A stretch of 10,616 nt of DNA from JAUUZT01 sp964654015 (GCA_964654015.1 CAZZHQ010000084.1:1-10616); one strand, 5' to 3'; positions 1 through 5,879 are shown, counted from the first letter of the stretch. Translations and numbers: made by a program. Notes: a model not told the origin generated them from the letters alone.

Positions 1-27
1 ACGCTCGCAATGACAATTTCCAACCGT

Positions 28-54
28 GTCATACCTGCGGAAGCAGGTATCCAC
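28..54. repeat. Short hairpin repeat, copy 1 (variant stem)
   Basis: A perfect 8-bp stem, ATACCTGC (31-38) with GCAGGTAT (43-50), closes a GGAA loop. Compared with the common ATTCCTGC/GCAGGAAT version, both arms carry the matching change, so pairing is kept. GTC precedes it and CC follows, which is the reverse orientation of the usual hairpin-GAC arrangement. Confidence 0.7.
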
Positions 55-183
55 CATCAGGCTCGATAGTAGGCGGTATGTTCGCCTTAATCAAAGTATG
101 TGGTTTATAGTACCGATATATTGTTCGTGGATTGGAGATGGAGTACTTGGAGAATGCATTCGCGGTTGCGAATACCTGGGTAG

Positions 184-228
184 ATTCCTGCTACCTGCTT
201 TCGCAGGCACAGGTTTAGCAGGAATGAC
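184..228. repeat. Nested hairpin repeat, copy 2
   Basis: The outer arms ATTCCTGCT (184-192) and AGCAGGAAT (217-225) enclose an inner stem CCTGC (194-198) and GCAGG (203-207) with a TTTC loop. GAC follows the outer arm. It reads as one hairpin unit placed inside another. A near-identical nested copy lies at 551-595. Confidence 0.75.
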
Positions 229-272
229 AAAGCAGGCAGGCAGGAACACTAACTCCAGTTAAATACTAAACA

Positions 273-301
273 CTAATTACTAAACTCTAAACAAATTCAA
301 A
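273..301. repeat. AT-rich 29-bp direct repeat, copy 1
   Basis: This block is identical over 29 bases to 475-503. Both copies lie between a CAGGAACAC-like sequence and a CTGCTACCTCC- or CTGCCTCC-like sequence, so each is part of a larger unit with a period of about 202 bp. Confidence 0.8.
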
Positions 302-323
302 ATGCCAAGCTCTAAATCCAAAA

Positions 324-458
324 CCTGCTACCTCCCTGCCTTCTCCCCTTCTGGATTCCTGCTTTCGCAGAAATGGGAAGAAGCTGGATTGCTACCTTTG
401 CACCACAACACCACCCAGATTGCCGCGCTTCGCTCGCAATGACGAGCGAAGACAGGAA
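324..458 (+). repeat. Composite dispersed repeat, copy A (about 135 bp)
   Basis: The element runs from CCTGCTACCTCCCT to GAAGACAGGAA. It contains a hairpin at 355-374 (one arm has a single mismatch), the string GAAGCTGGATTGCTACC, and GCGCTTCGCTCGCAATGAC. A second copy with high identity and a few indels lies at 3968-4104, inside the NIF3-family gene. No coding capacity is visible, so it is a non-autonomous repeat. Whether it moves by a transposase is unknown. Confidence 0.8.
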
Positions 459-474
459 CACCAAACTCTAAATC

Positions 475-503
475 CTAATTACTAAACTCTAAACAAATTC
501 AAA
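475..503. repeat. AT-rich 29-bp direct repeat, copy 2
   Basis: Exact copy of 273-301. It follows the end of composite repeat copy A and precedes nested hairpin copy 3, so the order AT-rich block, CTGC-CCTCC segment, hairpin is repeated twice in this cluster. Confidence 0.8.
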
Positions 504-550
504 GTACTAAATACAAGACTTGCTGCCTCCATGCTGTTTCCCTCGGGTGG

Positions 551-595
551 ATTCCTGCTACCTGCTTTCGCAGGCACAGATTTAGCAGGAATGAC
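551..595. repeat. Nested hairpin repeat, copy 3
   Basis: The outer arms are ATTCCTGCT (551-559) and AGCAGGAAT (584-592), the inner arms CCTGC (561-565) and GCAGG (570-574), with GAC after the outer arm. It differs from copy 2 at only one base within this span. It ends about 30 bp from the 3' end of the truncated hicA remnant. Confidence 0.75.
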
Positions 596-624
596 ATAGA
601 GGATTAAAGAATATAAATATCAAG

Positions 625-735
625 TTAAAGATTATTAGGAAAGACAACATCACCTCCGCTTTGCCTTGAAAGAGAAAACCCTATTTTCTCGATAATGGTA
701 ATTATCTCTGCTGCGGTTACCCTGGGAAGTCTCAT
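625..735 (-). pseudogene. Truncated HicA-type toxin remnant
   Basis: The reading frame starts with ATG at 735, which overlaps the HicB stop codon as ATGA, and encodes 36 residues. It begins MRLPRVTAAEIITIIEKIG and continues FSLSRQSGG, the typical N-terminal helix and first strand of the HicA (YcfA) mRNA interferase. The frame then reads DVVFPNNL and stops. HicA proteins are usually about 60-80 residues with a catalytic histidine in a GSH motif directly after this point. That motif and the rest of the dsRBD-like fold are missing, so the product should not be an active toxin. Repeat sequence begins about 30 bp downstream. It is translationally coupled to the upstream HicB. Confidence 0.75.
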
Positions 736-956
736 GCAACCAGTTCCAGGGAGGTCAGACTGACCGATTCTGCCTGGGGAATTTCTTCATTGTCCTCTAT
801 GCGGTCTTTGACGTGTAATTGAATAGCATCTCTAATATTTTCCAGTGCTTCCTCGTAGGTTTCTCCCTGTGAGTAGCAACCTTGAAGCTCAGAACACGAC
901 GCAAAATAGCCGTCTTCGCCTTTTTCAATGATCACTGAAAAACGATAGCTTTTCAA
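732..956 (-). CDS. hicB: HicB-family antitoxin (partner toxin truncated)
   Basis: This 74-residue protein matches the N-terminal HicB antitoxin domain, a partial RNase H-like fold. Recognisable parts are the first strand YRFSVIIEKGEDGYFASCSE, then LQGCYSQGETYEEALENI and a following helix. HicB proteins neutralise the HicA mRNA interferase by direct binding and often repress their own operon. No C-terminal HTH or RHH DNA-binding extension is present, so autorepression would need another explanation. The start is TTG, chosen because GGAGGA lies about six bases upstream and the next in-frame ATG would remove the fold. Its toxin partner directly downstream is truncated, leaving this as an orphan antitoxin. 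Confidence 0.85.
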   Translation of the reverse strand: MKSYRFSVIIEKGEDGYFASCSELQGCYSQGETYEEALENIRDAIQLHVKDRIEDNEEIPQAESVSLTSLELVA

Positions 957-1003
957 ATTATTCCTCCACTAGTTACGTATCCTGCACGATTATCCCTGTT
1001 GCG

Positions 1004-1031
1004 ATTATATCATAGGCAGCGTCGCTTGCAA
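1004..1031 (-). promoter_or_regulatory. Putative promoter of the first hicB
   Basis: On the minus strand, TTGCAA (1026-1031) and a perfect TATAAT (1004-1009) are separated by 16 bp. Transcription would begin near 997, giving a leader of about 40 bases before the TTG start at 956. The -35 box matches consensus at four of six positions. This is inferred from sequence alone. Confidence 0.45.
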
Positions 1032-1135
1032 GTGGACTGAGGGCATATTGACATAATGCTATTTACTATTACGCAGGGCTGATGTAGTCAGAAATATGGC
1101 TCTGGTTGTGGCTGTGATTGGTAAGTAAATCGTGG

Positions 1136-1768
1136 TTAGCTTTTATCAACACGTGAAAGTTCTAAATACCTATAAAGGTACCAGCTTGCTATGGTACGAT
1201 ACGGCGTCCATTTACCGGCTATTTGTATATAAACAGCATCTGGCGAGGTTTTGGGGACGTTGTAGAGCAGGCTGATTGCCGAACGAATGGCCTTGTCACC
1301 GACGGGAAACACATCCAGCCTGTTCATAGAAAACATCAGGTACATCTCTGCTGTCCATCGGCCGATGCCCTTTATTTCTGTTAGCATACTTATAATACTT
1401 TCGTCGTCCAGGTCTTCAAGGCTGTCGAAATCAAGCTTGCCGGATATCACATAATCTGCCAGATCCTTTAAATAGTGTATTTTGGGCAGGGAAAGTCCCG
1501 TTTGTCGGAGTTCATTATCAGCTATATTAATGAGTTCAAGCGGGTCCGCACTGAGACCACTGAATAATGAATCAAACCTGGAGCGGATTGAATTAGCTGA
1601 TGATTTAGAGAGCTGCTGGCTGACTATGGAGTAGGCTAATGCAGGAAAACCTTTCTCCCTGCGAGCCAGCAGGCAGGGACCAATCCGATCGATAATACCC
1701 GCCAGTTTCTGGTCGGCATCACATAGTATGCATGTTCCAATTTCGAAACTTGTTGCCAGCAGGCTCAT
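1136..1768 (-). CDS. DNA-3-methyladenine glycosylase II (AlkA-like, HhH-GPD)
   Basis: This 210-residue protein belongs to the HhH-GPD superfamily of base-excision repair glycosylases and resembles the AlkA / 3-methyladenine glycosylase II group. Such enzymes cut the N-glycosidic bond of alkylated purines, leaving an abasic site. The N-terminal helical part has the family segment FPALAYSIVSQQLSKSSA (41-58). The helix-hairpin-helix is LTEIKGIGRWTAEMYLMF (129-146). The catalytic aspartate is D158 in VFPVGDKAIR. A C-terminal WYLYRYLEL helix follows. There is no cysteine cluster for an Fe-S centre, which argues against MutY or endonuclease III. The length fits the short AlkA forms that lack the N-terminal domain of E. 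coli AlkA. No clear Shine-Dalgarno sequence precedes the ATG; a TATAAT at 1778-1783 (minus) so near the start hints at a leaderless transcript, but no good -35 box is visible. Neighbours are TA loci and do not suggest a joint function. Confidence 0.9.
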   Translation of the reverse strand: MSLLATSFEIGTCILCDADQKLAGIIDRIGPCLLARREKGFPALAYSIVSQQLSKSSANSIRSRFDSLFSGLSADPLELINIADNELRQTGLSLPKIHYLKDLADYVISGKLDFDSLEDLDDESIISMLTEIKGIGRWTAEMYLMFSMNRLDVFPVGDKAIRSAISLLYNVPKTSPDAVYIQIAGKWTPYRTIASWYLYRYLELSRVDKS

Positions 1769-1824
1769 AACCCGTAGATTATAGCTGATAGTTCATAGCT
1801 CTTAATACCCTGTCACTGGGTAAA

Positions 1825-1846
1825 GTCCTGCTTTCGCAAGGATGAC
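1825..1846. repeat. Degenerate short hairpin repeat
   Basis: GTCCTGCTTTCGCAAGGATGAC resembles the ATTCCTGC-TTTC-GCAGGAAT-GAC repeat with mismatches in both arms, so the stem is imperfect. It lies between the glycosylase start and the 3' end of the intact hicA. Confidence 0.5.
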
Positions 1847-1927
1847 AAAGAACAATGGCAGGAGTGACAAGGGTGGAGCAGTAAGACGAAATATTCTGCA
1901 ATATCGCAAACGTTTAGACGAATCTTC

Positions 1928-2125
1928 TCATGCTTCTTTATTAAAATCGGGGATTCCAAGACCTTTGCATATTTTTCTGCCAAGTTTGTCAGGAATTTCG
2001 GTGTGTCGTGGCACCGTCTCTACAGAGCCATTCGTCGGGTTCACCCAAAGCGAATGGGAGCCTCCTTTTCTCTTAAGGTAACACCCATACCGACGCAAAT
2101 GTCGCAAGAGGGCTTGTCTCTTCAT
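1928..2125 (-). CDS. hicA: HicA-family mRNA interferase toxin
   Basis: This 65-residue protein is a full-length HicA (YcfA) toxin. The N-terminal helix MKRQALLRHLRRYG is followed by the strand CYLKRKGGSHSLWVNP, which contains the conserved catalytic histidine H24 in the GSH motif. Next come VETVPRHTEIPDKLGRKICK and the short C-terminal GIPDF, the usual end of the fold. HicA cuts mRNA and tmRNA independently of ribosomes and is held inactive by HicB. Its ATG shares one base with the HicB stop (TGATG), a typical coupled arrangement. It is the only HicA in this window with all conserved parts. Here the antitoxin gene comes first, whereas in the E. coli hicAB operon the toxin gene comes first. 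Confidence 0.92.
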   Translation of the reverse strand: MKRQALLRHLRRYGCYLKRKGGSHSLWVNPTNGSVETVPRHTEIPDKLGRKICKGLGIPDFNKEA

Positions 2126-2337
2126 CAGACTGCGACAATCTCACGAATTGCATCGTCTGGTAATCCACGCATGGCGTCCTCACGCCTGTCTTCAAGTATA
2201 AGTGAGATTGCTGCCGCTAAACTTGTTTTACATTCTTCGATTGTTTTGCCTTGCCCATTTGCTCCTTGAACCTCGGGGCAGTAAGCAATATACCAATCTC
2301 CATCCTTTTCAATAATTGCTGTAAACTCATTATGCAT
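2125..2337 (-). CDS. hicB: HicB-family antitoxin
   Basis: This HicB antitoxin of about 70 residues has the core HNEFTAIIEKDGDWYIAYCP, then EVQGANGQGKTIEECKTSL and a helix AAISLILEDRRED. The open frame extends ten residues further upstream, but the ATG at 2337 is preferred: it has GGAGG six bases upstream and begins directly at the first strand of the domain. It would bind and neutralise the coupled HicA. No DNA-binding C-terminal domain is visible; the protein ends in DDAIREIVAV. With the promoter at 2416-2444 and the coupled toxin, this is a complete TA operon. Confidence 0.9.
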   Translation of the reverse strand: MHNEFTAIIEKDGDWYIAYCPEVQGANGQGKTIEECKTSLAAAISLILEDRREDAMRGLPDDAIREIVAV

Positions 2338-2415
2338 GACGTCCCTCCATGGGCAACTCAATTTCAAGCTTATAGCTTTGAATTATCATCTTATCCTTTT
2401 ATTGTGCCGTACACT

Positions 2416-2444
2416 ATTATACGAAAGTACTTGTGGTATGTCAC
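2416..2444 (-). promoter_or_regulatory. Promoter of the intact hicBA operon
   Basis: On the minus strand GTGACA (2439-2444) and TATAAT (2416-2421) are separated by exactly 17 bp, matching the sigma-70 consensus at five and six positions. The spacer contains the palindrome AAGTACTT (2425-2432), which could be an operator for autoregulation. Transcription would begin near 2409, leaving a leader of about 70 bases. Confidence 0.65.
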
Positions 2445-2532
2445 TTAAATAAGTTAAAGGAGGGATTATCGGTGATTTATTATTGGTATTATGCTGTCTT
2501 CAATTATACCGAAATTGCTTCTCGTATGTTTG

Positions 2533-2555
2533 ATTCCTGCTTTCGCAGGAATGAC
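2533..2555. repeat. Short hairpin repeat, canonical copy
   Basis: A perfect stem, ATTCCTGC (2533-2540) and GCAGGAAT (2545-2552), closes a TTTC loop and is followed by GAC. This is the cleanest copy in the window. It lies in the roughly 290-bp gap between the hicBA promoter and the next TA locus. Confidence 0.75.
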
Positions 2556-2671
2556 ACAGAAGGTGATAGGAATTACAAGGGGACATCCTCCCCTTAATCC
2601 TTCCTTCTACAGTCAGAAGGGAACCAGAGAAACTGCCTTGAAATAGTGGACAATGTTAATGAATACTGGCT

Positions 2672-2708
2672 TTGACGTTATGACGTTATGACGTTAAAAC
2701 GTTATAAT
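2672..2708 (+). promoter_or_regulatory. Promoter with four tandem 8-bp operator-like repeats
   Basis: ACGTTA occurs four times at an exact 8-bp period (2675-2680, 2683-2688, 2691-2696, 2699-2704), preceded by TTG and running into TATAAT (2703-2708). Two promoter readings are possible: ATGACG (2680-2685) with a 17-bp spacer to TATAAT, or TTGACG (2672-2677) with a 17-bp spacer to TAAAAC (2695-2700). In both, the repeats cover the promoter. Ribbon-helix-helix repressors such as MetJ bind tandem 8-bp boxes, so the antitoxin encoded just downstream is the likely ligand. The binding is inferred. Confidence 0.7.
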
Positions 2709-2735
2709 TCATAAAGAAATACAGGAGGTGGCATT

Positions 2736-2969
2736 ATGGCTACTCTAGCAAAGCGCTCCACGATATATTTTGACCCGGATATCCACAAGGTACTTAAATT
2801 AAAATCAATAGAAACCTCTAAATCAATATCTGAAATTGTGAATCAGGCTGTTAGAGAGGCACTGTCCGAGGATGCGGAGGACATCGCTGCTTTTGAGGAA
2901 CGAGCCGGTGAGCCCTTATTCGGTTTTTCGGAAATGCTCAAAAGGCTAAAAAAAGATGGCGCAATATGA
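2736..2969 (+). CDS. Ribbon-helix-helix antitoxin (CopG/RelB-like)
   Basis: This 77-residue protein has an N-terminal ribbon-helix-helix domain: the strand AKRSTIYFDPDIHKVLKLKS, then a turn and the helix SISEIVNQAVREALSE. Such domains dimerise and place the paired strand in the DNA major groove. The C-terminal part, ending EERAGEPLFGFSEMLKRLKK, should wrap the toxin. AGGAGGTG lies seven bases upstream of the ATG. It overlaps the toxin gene by 14 bases, so the two are co-transcribed and coupled. It probably represses its own promoter through the tandem repeats at 2675-2704. The exact antitoxin subfamily cannot be fixed from sequence reading. Confidence 0.88.
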   Translation: MATLAKRSTIYFDPDIHKVLKLKSIETSKSISEIVNQAVREALSEDAEDIAAFEERAGEPLFGFSEMLKRLKKDGAI

Positions 2970-3213
2970 AGTCTTTTTAAAAGAGTCTGTTTGGAGAGAT
3001 GTAAATATGATTCCCAGGACTGATATCTGGAAAATCCTGGCAAAGATTGAAAAGCTGGCAGATGACCCTCGACTTGCTGGGTGTGAGAAGCTGACGGAGC
3101 AGGAGTTTTATCGAGTCAGGCAGGGCAGGTATAGAATTGCTTATTCAATACATGATAATGAGCTTACGGTTTGGATTATTAAAATCGGGCACCGGAAAGA
3201 CGTGTACCGATAG
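2956..3213 (+). CDS. RelE/ParE-superfamily toxin
   Basis: This 85-residue protein matches RelE-type toxins. It starts with the strand YEVFLKESVWRDVNMIP, then two helices through KILAKIEKLADDPRL, then the conserved region KLTEQEFYRVRQGRYRIAYS (45-64), and ends with the strand TVWIIKIGHRKDVYR. R53, R55 and R58 with the terminal HRKDVYR fit the basic active-site surface of mRNA-cleaving RelE proteins. ParE-type gyrase poisons share the fold, but the GHRKDVYR end is more usual for RelE. The ATG at 2956 lies inside the antitoxin gene, with only a weak AAAGG upstream, consistent with translational coupling. Complete in length. Confidence 0.9.
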   Translation: MAQYEVFLKESVWRDVNMIPRTDIWKILAKIEKLADDPRLAGCEKLTEQEFYRVRQGRYRIAYSIHDNELTVWIIKIGHRKDVYR

Positions 3214-3234
3214 TAGTTGTCATCCACTCACCGA

Positions 3235-3257
3235 CCTTCTTCCTTTCAGGAAGAAGG
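3235..3257. repeat. Hairpin in a convergent intergenic region
   Basis: A 10-bp perfect stem, CCTTCTTCCT (3235-3244) and AGGAAGAAGG (3248-3257), closes a TTC loop between the relE-type toxin and the convergent NIF3-family gene. No T-run follows on either strand, so it is not a standard intrinsic terminator, although it could block transcription or protect mRNA 3' ends. A weaker hairpin of similar surroundings lies at 2603-2620. Confidence 0.5.
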
Positions 3258-3276
3258 GGACCAGAAAAGCAAAAAA

Positions 3277-4179
3277 TCAGTTACTGGCGCTGCTGACACC
3301 TGTGAAACCCGTGCAGGGGAATCCACAGGGCAGGTATTCCACCTGAACTCCGGGGTATAGATTTCTGATGTAGGGAACCATTGCCATCATTCCCGGTAAC
3401 TCTGCCGTAGCGTGGCTGACGATCATCACCGGAATACCAAGGTCCAGCGACCATAAGCCGCAGTAGGTGGTATGTGTACCGTCGTCGGTTGCCAGGATAA
3501 TATCGGCGCCCAGTTCGTACATATCCGGTAAACGGGTGATTGCGCCGGTGCCTACCGCCATGCGGGATACTTTCTGGTGCAGGTCGCCCATCACATTCAC
3601 CACTGCCTGTCCCAGTGGCTTTGTTTTTTCCAGCACCCTGCCGGCGACATCGGCAACGCTCAGACCGGAAACGTCGCAGAGCTTGTAGAATGATTCTACC
3701 GGGCGAGGCTCTGACGGATAGCCCAGGAAGTTGGCCCATGCATCGGGAATGCCCACTTCGGGCATTCGGTCCCAGGTATCATGACAGCGCAGGAGTGTAA
3801 TTCCGTGGTCTGTCATCAGCTTTCTTTTTTGATCGAAGTGGAGTTTCTCGCTTTTTGCGTCGCTGAAATCCGGGTAAAAAGCCCCTTCGTGTGAGATGAC
3901 CAGGTTCAGTCCCATCTCGGCGGCCCTCGCAAGAACGGCATCTGTTGCCAGCCAGGTGACGGCGATCCCTGCTACCTCCCTTCCGCCGCCCCCTCTGGAT
4001 TCCGACTTCCGTCGGAATGGGAAGAAGCTGGATTGCTACCTTTGCACCACACCACCACCCGGATTGCCGCGCTTCGCTCGCAATGACGACGATGAAGACA
4101 GGAAGATGTCCTTTGTATCCTCCCAGTTTACCCAGGTTGCCACGCTCACGCAGTGGTCGCGAAAATCATGTGCTTTCAT
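3277..4179 (-). pseudogene. NIF3-family metal-binding protein gene, interrupted by a repeat
   Basis: The original start is most likely ATG 4179, with AGGAG six bases upstream. It reads MKAHDFRDHC, VSVATWVNWEDTKDIF, then enters repeat sequence and meets TAG at 4036-4038 (codon 48). The NIF3 sequence resumes in the same frame near 3967 with GIAVTWLATDAVLARAAEMG and continues to 3277. The resumed part has LVISHEGAFY, LLRCHDTWD, VGTGAITRLP, ADIILATDDGTH and VSHATAELPGM. The HxxxE spacing in SHATAE fits the dinuclear metal site of NIF3/YqfO proteins, whose cellular role is poorly defined. The intruding 3968-4104 segment is a copy of the repeat at 324-458. A shorter product could start at ATG 3915, but no ribosome binding site is seen there and it would lack the first strands. 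It lies 23 bp after the HD-GYP gene, probably in one transcript. Confidence 0.8.
3968..4104 (+). repeat. Composite dispersed repeat, copy B, inside the NIF3 gene
   Basis: This copy shares CCTGCTACCTCCCT at one end and GAAGACAGGAA at the other with copy A at 324-458. In between it has the same GAAGAAGCTGGATTGCTACC and GCGCTTCGCTCGCAATGAC strings. Its hairpin is ATTCCGAC (3999-4006) with GTCGGAAT (4011-4018): two positions differ from the ATTCCTGC/GCAGGAAT form, both compensated in the other arm. It carries a stop codon in the NIF3 frame. No obvious target-site duplication is visible, but I cannot fix the insertion boundaries without an uninterrupted homologue. Confidence 0.8.
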
Positions 4180-4202
4180 TGCGGACTCCTTTACCAATAC
4201 TA

Positions 4203-5708
4203 TTATGGGGTAATTGATAAATCAGGGGCAACTTTTAGGAATGCCTCCACTACCTGTGGGTCGAACATGCTGCCAGCAGCCTCCTGTATCCTGTCCACGG
4301 CGGAGCTTTTATCCAGTGCTTCGCTATATACACGATTGCTGGTAATCGCATCCAGGTAGTCGGCAAGGGTGATGACTCTTGCTTCCAGGGGAATTTTATT
4401 GCCCTTCAGGCCACGAGGATAACCACTACCATCGTAATGCTCATGGTGAGCAGCGACAATGTCTATAATACCTTTCAGTTCTCTGATGGGTTCGAGAATC
4501 TTTACCGCCTTTAGCGGATGAGTTTTTATTATATCAAACTCCTCATCCGTCAATGGTCCGGGTTTCAGCAGGATTTCGTCCTTTATGCCAATTTTTCCTA
4601 TATCATGCAGCATACATGCCGTTTTAAGGATTGCCATTTTTTCCGGGGTGAAATTCATTTCTTCGGCAATACTTGCGGCATAACGGGTAACATTTCTCGA
4701 ATGGTGATGGGTATAGGAGTCTCTGGCATCTAATGCGGCGGCAAGTGACTCAATAGTATGCGTGAAAATTATCTCATTACTGGAGAGCAGGAGGGCGTTA
4801 CTGATGGCTGTACTTACATTGTTCGCCAATGTCTTGTAGAAATCCAGGTCATCGGCATAGAAATCAGACCTTTCGGGGTTTCTTGCCTCACTAATCAGGG
4901 CGAATCCCAGCAATCCGTACTCTTCAACAAATGGTATGATGAGCACAGATTGAAACACATTATGGAAGAGAAACTCCTTCTCTTTTTCCGATAAGGTATC
5001 GTTATTACTGTAAACTATCTTTAATTCCTGGTCTATTAAAGTCTCTTTTAGCAAAGAAAAATCATCCAGGCGAAATGATTTACCGACATTGCTGTCAAGT
5101 TCCAGGGACCTGATGTGGGAGGAGTTTTTTATCTCAAAATACTGCTTTGACCTATCCATAATCGCTACCCGGCAATAGGTGTGATAGGAAAAGGAACGGA
5201 TAAGCATTTCTGAGAGAAGTTTGAGGATTGTGTCCAGGTCAACTGTTTGTGAAGTTTTAGTACTGGTGTCGAGTAAAATAGACAGCTCTTTTGTGTGTTC
5301 ATTTATCAGTTCTTCGAGGTTGTGCTGGCTTGCCTGGAGCTGTTCCACTATCTGGTTAAACGACACTGAAAATTCACCTGGAAAATCGGTTCGCTGGGTA
5401 AAATCGCCGCTGGCAATCTCACCTGTTTGCCAGGTCAGTTGTTTCAGGGCAGCTTGCAGGTCCTTTAGAGAGCGGGCAAAGGAGATATTGCTATCTACAG
5501 GCAAGCTCGTACCCCCCTGTGAAAGGGATTCAGCGGCTCTGCTTGTTTCAGTTATCTCGGCAGTCAGGCGATTAGTAAGCTCGGAGAGTTGTCGTAACTG
5601 GTTGTTTTCCTGGCTTGCCAGGTAAATCGGCTCGGGAGTTCTTCCATCCAGAAGGTCGGAGATAACCTGGCTAATGCTGCTTATCTGCTGGATTTCATTA
5701 TTATTCAT
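4203..5708 (-). CDS. GAF and HD-GYP domain protein, predicted cyclic-di-GMP phosphodiesterase
   Basis: This 501-residue cytoplasmic protein has a helical N-terminus (1-85), a HAMP-like segment with GEIASGDFTQRTDFPGEF (96-113), a coiled stretch, a GAF domain (about 140-305) and a C-terminal HD-GYP domain (about 315-490). The HD-GYP metal site looks complete: H336 in YTHHHS, H368 and D369 in LHDIGKIGI, H397 in KTHP, HHEHYDGSGYP at 421-431 and D450 in LAD. HD-GYP proteins hydrolyse cyclic di-GMP; the GAF domain probably senses a small ligand. No transmembrane segment is visible, so the HAMP-like part acts as a signal helix in a soluble protein or the sensing partner is separate. The ATG at 5708 has only a weak AGAG upstream. 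A CATAAT (minus, 5801-5806) with TTGCTT 16 bp upstream is a possible promoter. The NIF3-family gene follows by 23 bp. Confidence 0.9.
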   Translation of the reverse strand: MNNNEIQQISSISQVISDLLDGRTPEPIYLASQENNQLRQLSELTNRLTAEITETSRAAESLSQGGTSLPVDSNISFARSLKDLQAALKQLTWQTGEIASGDFTQRTDFPGEFSVSFNQIVEQLQASQHNLEELINEHTKELSILLDTSTKTSQTVDLDTILKLLSEMLIRSFSYHTYCRVAIMDRSKQYFEIKNSSHIRSLELDSNVGKSFRLDDFSLLKETLIDQELKIVYSNNDTLSEKEKEFLFHNVFQSVLIIPFVEEYGLLGFALISEARNPERSDFYADDLDFYKTLANNVSTAISNALLLSSNEIIFTHTIESLAAALDARDSYTHHHSRNVTRYAASIAEEMNFTPEKMAILKTACMLHDIGKIGIKDEILLKPGPLTDEEFDIIKTHPLKAVKILEPIRELKGIIDIVAAHHEHYDGSGYPRGLKGNKIPLEARVITLADYLDAITSNRVYSEALDKSSAVDRIQEAAGSMFDPQVVEAFLKVAPDLSITP

Positions 5709-5879
5709 GCGTTAATAACTCTGCTGGTTATTCCCTGCTTAGGAACTTCATGTGCTGGTTTTCCTTTAGATGACATTGCAGGAAATCCATACTCTACTCC
5801 ATTATGCCACATATCTGGAATAAAGCAACAAATATCGGTGAAATATTCAAAAGAAGATAAAAAAAGAGGGCAGAAGTTT

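Larger units (their letters stand above)
1..624. repeat. Gene-free repeat cluster
   Basis: I find no convincing gene here. The stretch holds several copies of a short hairpin repeat with core ATTCCTGC-TTTC-GCAGGAAT and flank GAC (near 31-50, 184-228, 355-374, 551-595). It also holds a longer composite repeat at 324-458 and two copies of an AT-rich 29-bp block at 273-301 and 475-503. The first 14 bases match the end of the composite repeat (CTCGCAATGAC), so another copy probably starts upstream of the window. An open frame at 26-262 is built largely from repeat sequence and has no ribosome binding site. The cluster ends against the truncated hicA remnant at 625, so repeat activity may have caused that truncation. 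Confidence 0.75.

Noticed and set aside
26..262. Open frame of 78 codons on the plus strand
   Set aside because: It is built largely from hairpin repeat sequence, has no ribosome binding site and no recognisable protein pattern.
1..600. Repeat cluster considered as a CRISPR array
   Set aside because: Units differ in length, spacing is irregular, the spacers are themselves repeated and no cas gene is near.
1842..2269. Two plus-strand open frames
   Set aside because: They are antisense to the intact hicBA pair, whose protein motifs and coupled starts are clear.
3235..3257. Hairpin considered as a bidirectional terminator
   Set aside because: There is no T-run after the stem on either strand.
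3281..3739. Minus-strand open frame of 152 codons
   Set aside because: It is a shifted-frame shadow of the NIF3-family gene, which carries the recognisable motifs.
5221..5625. Plus-strand open frame of 134 codons
   Set aside because: It is antisense to the N-terminal part of the HD-GYP gene and is rich in serine and arginine without domain features.
5705..5812. Minus-strand ORF of 35 codons whose stop overlaps the HD-GYP start as ATGA
   Set aside because: No ribosome binding site is present, the peptide is not protein-like, and the best -10 box for the HD-GYP gene lies inside its start region, so it is probably chance.
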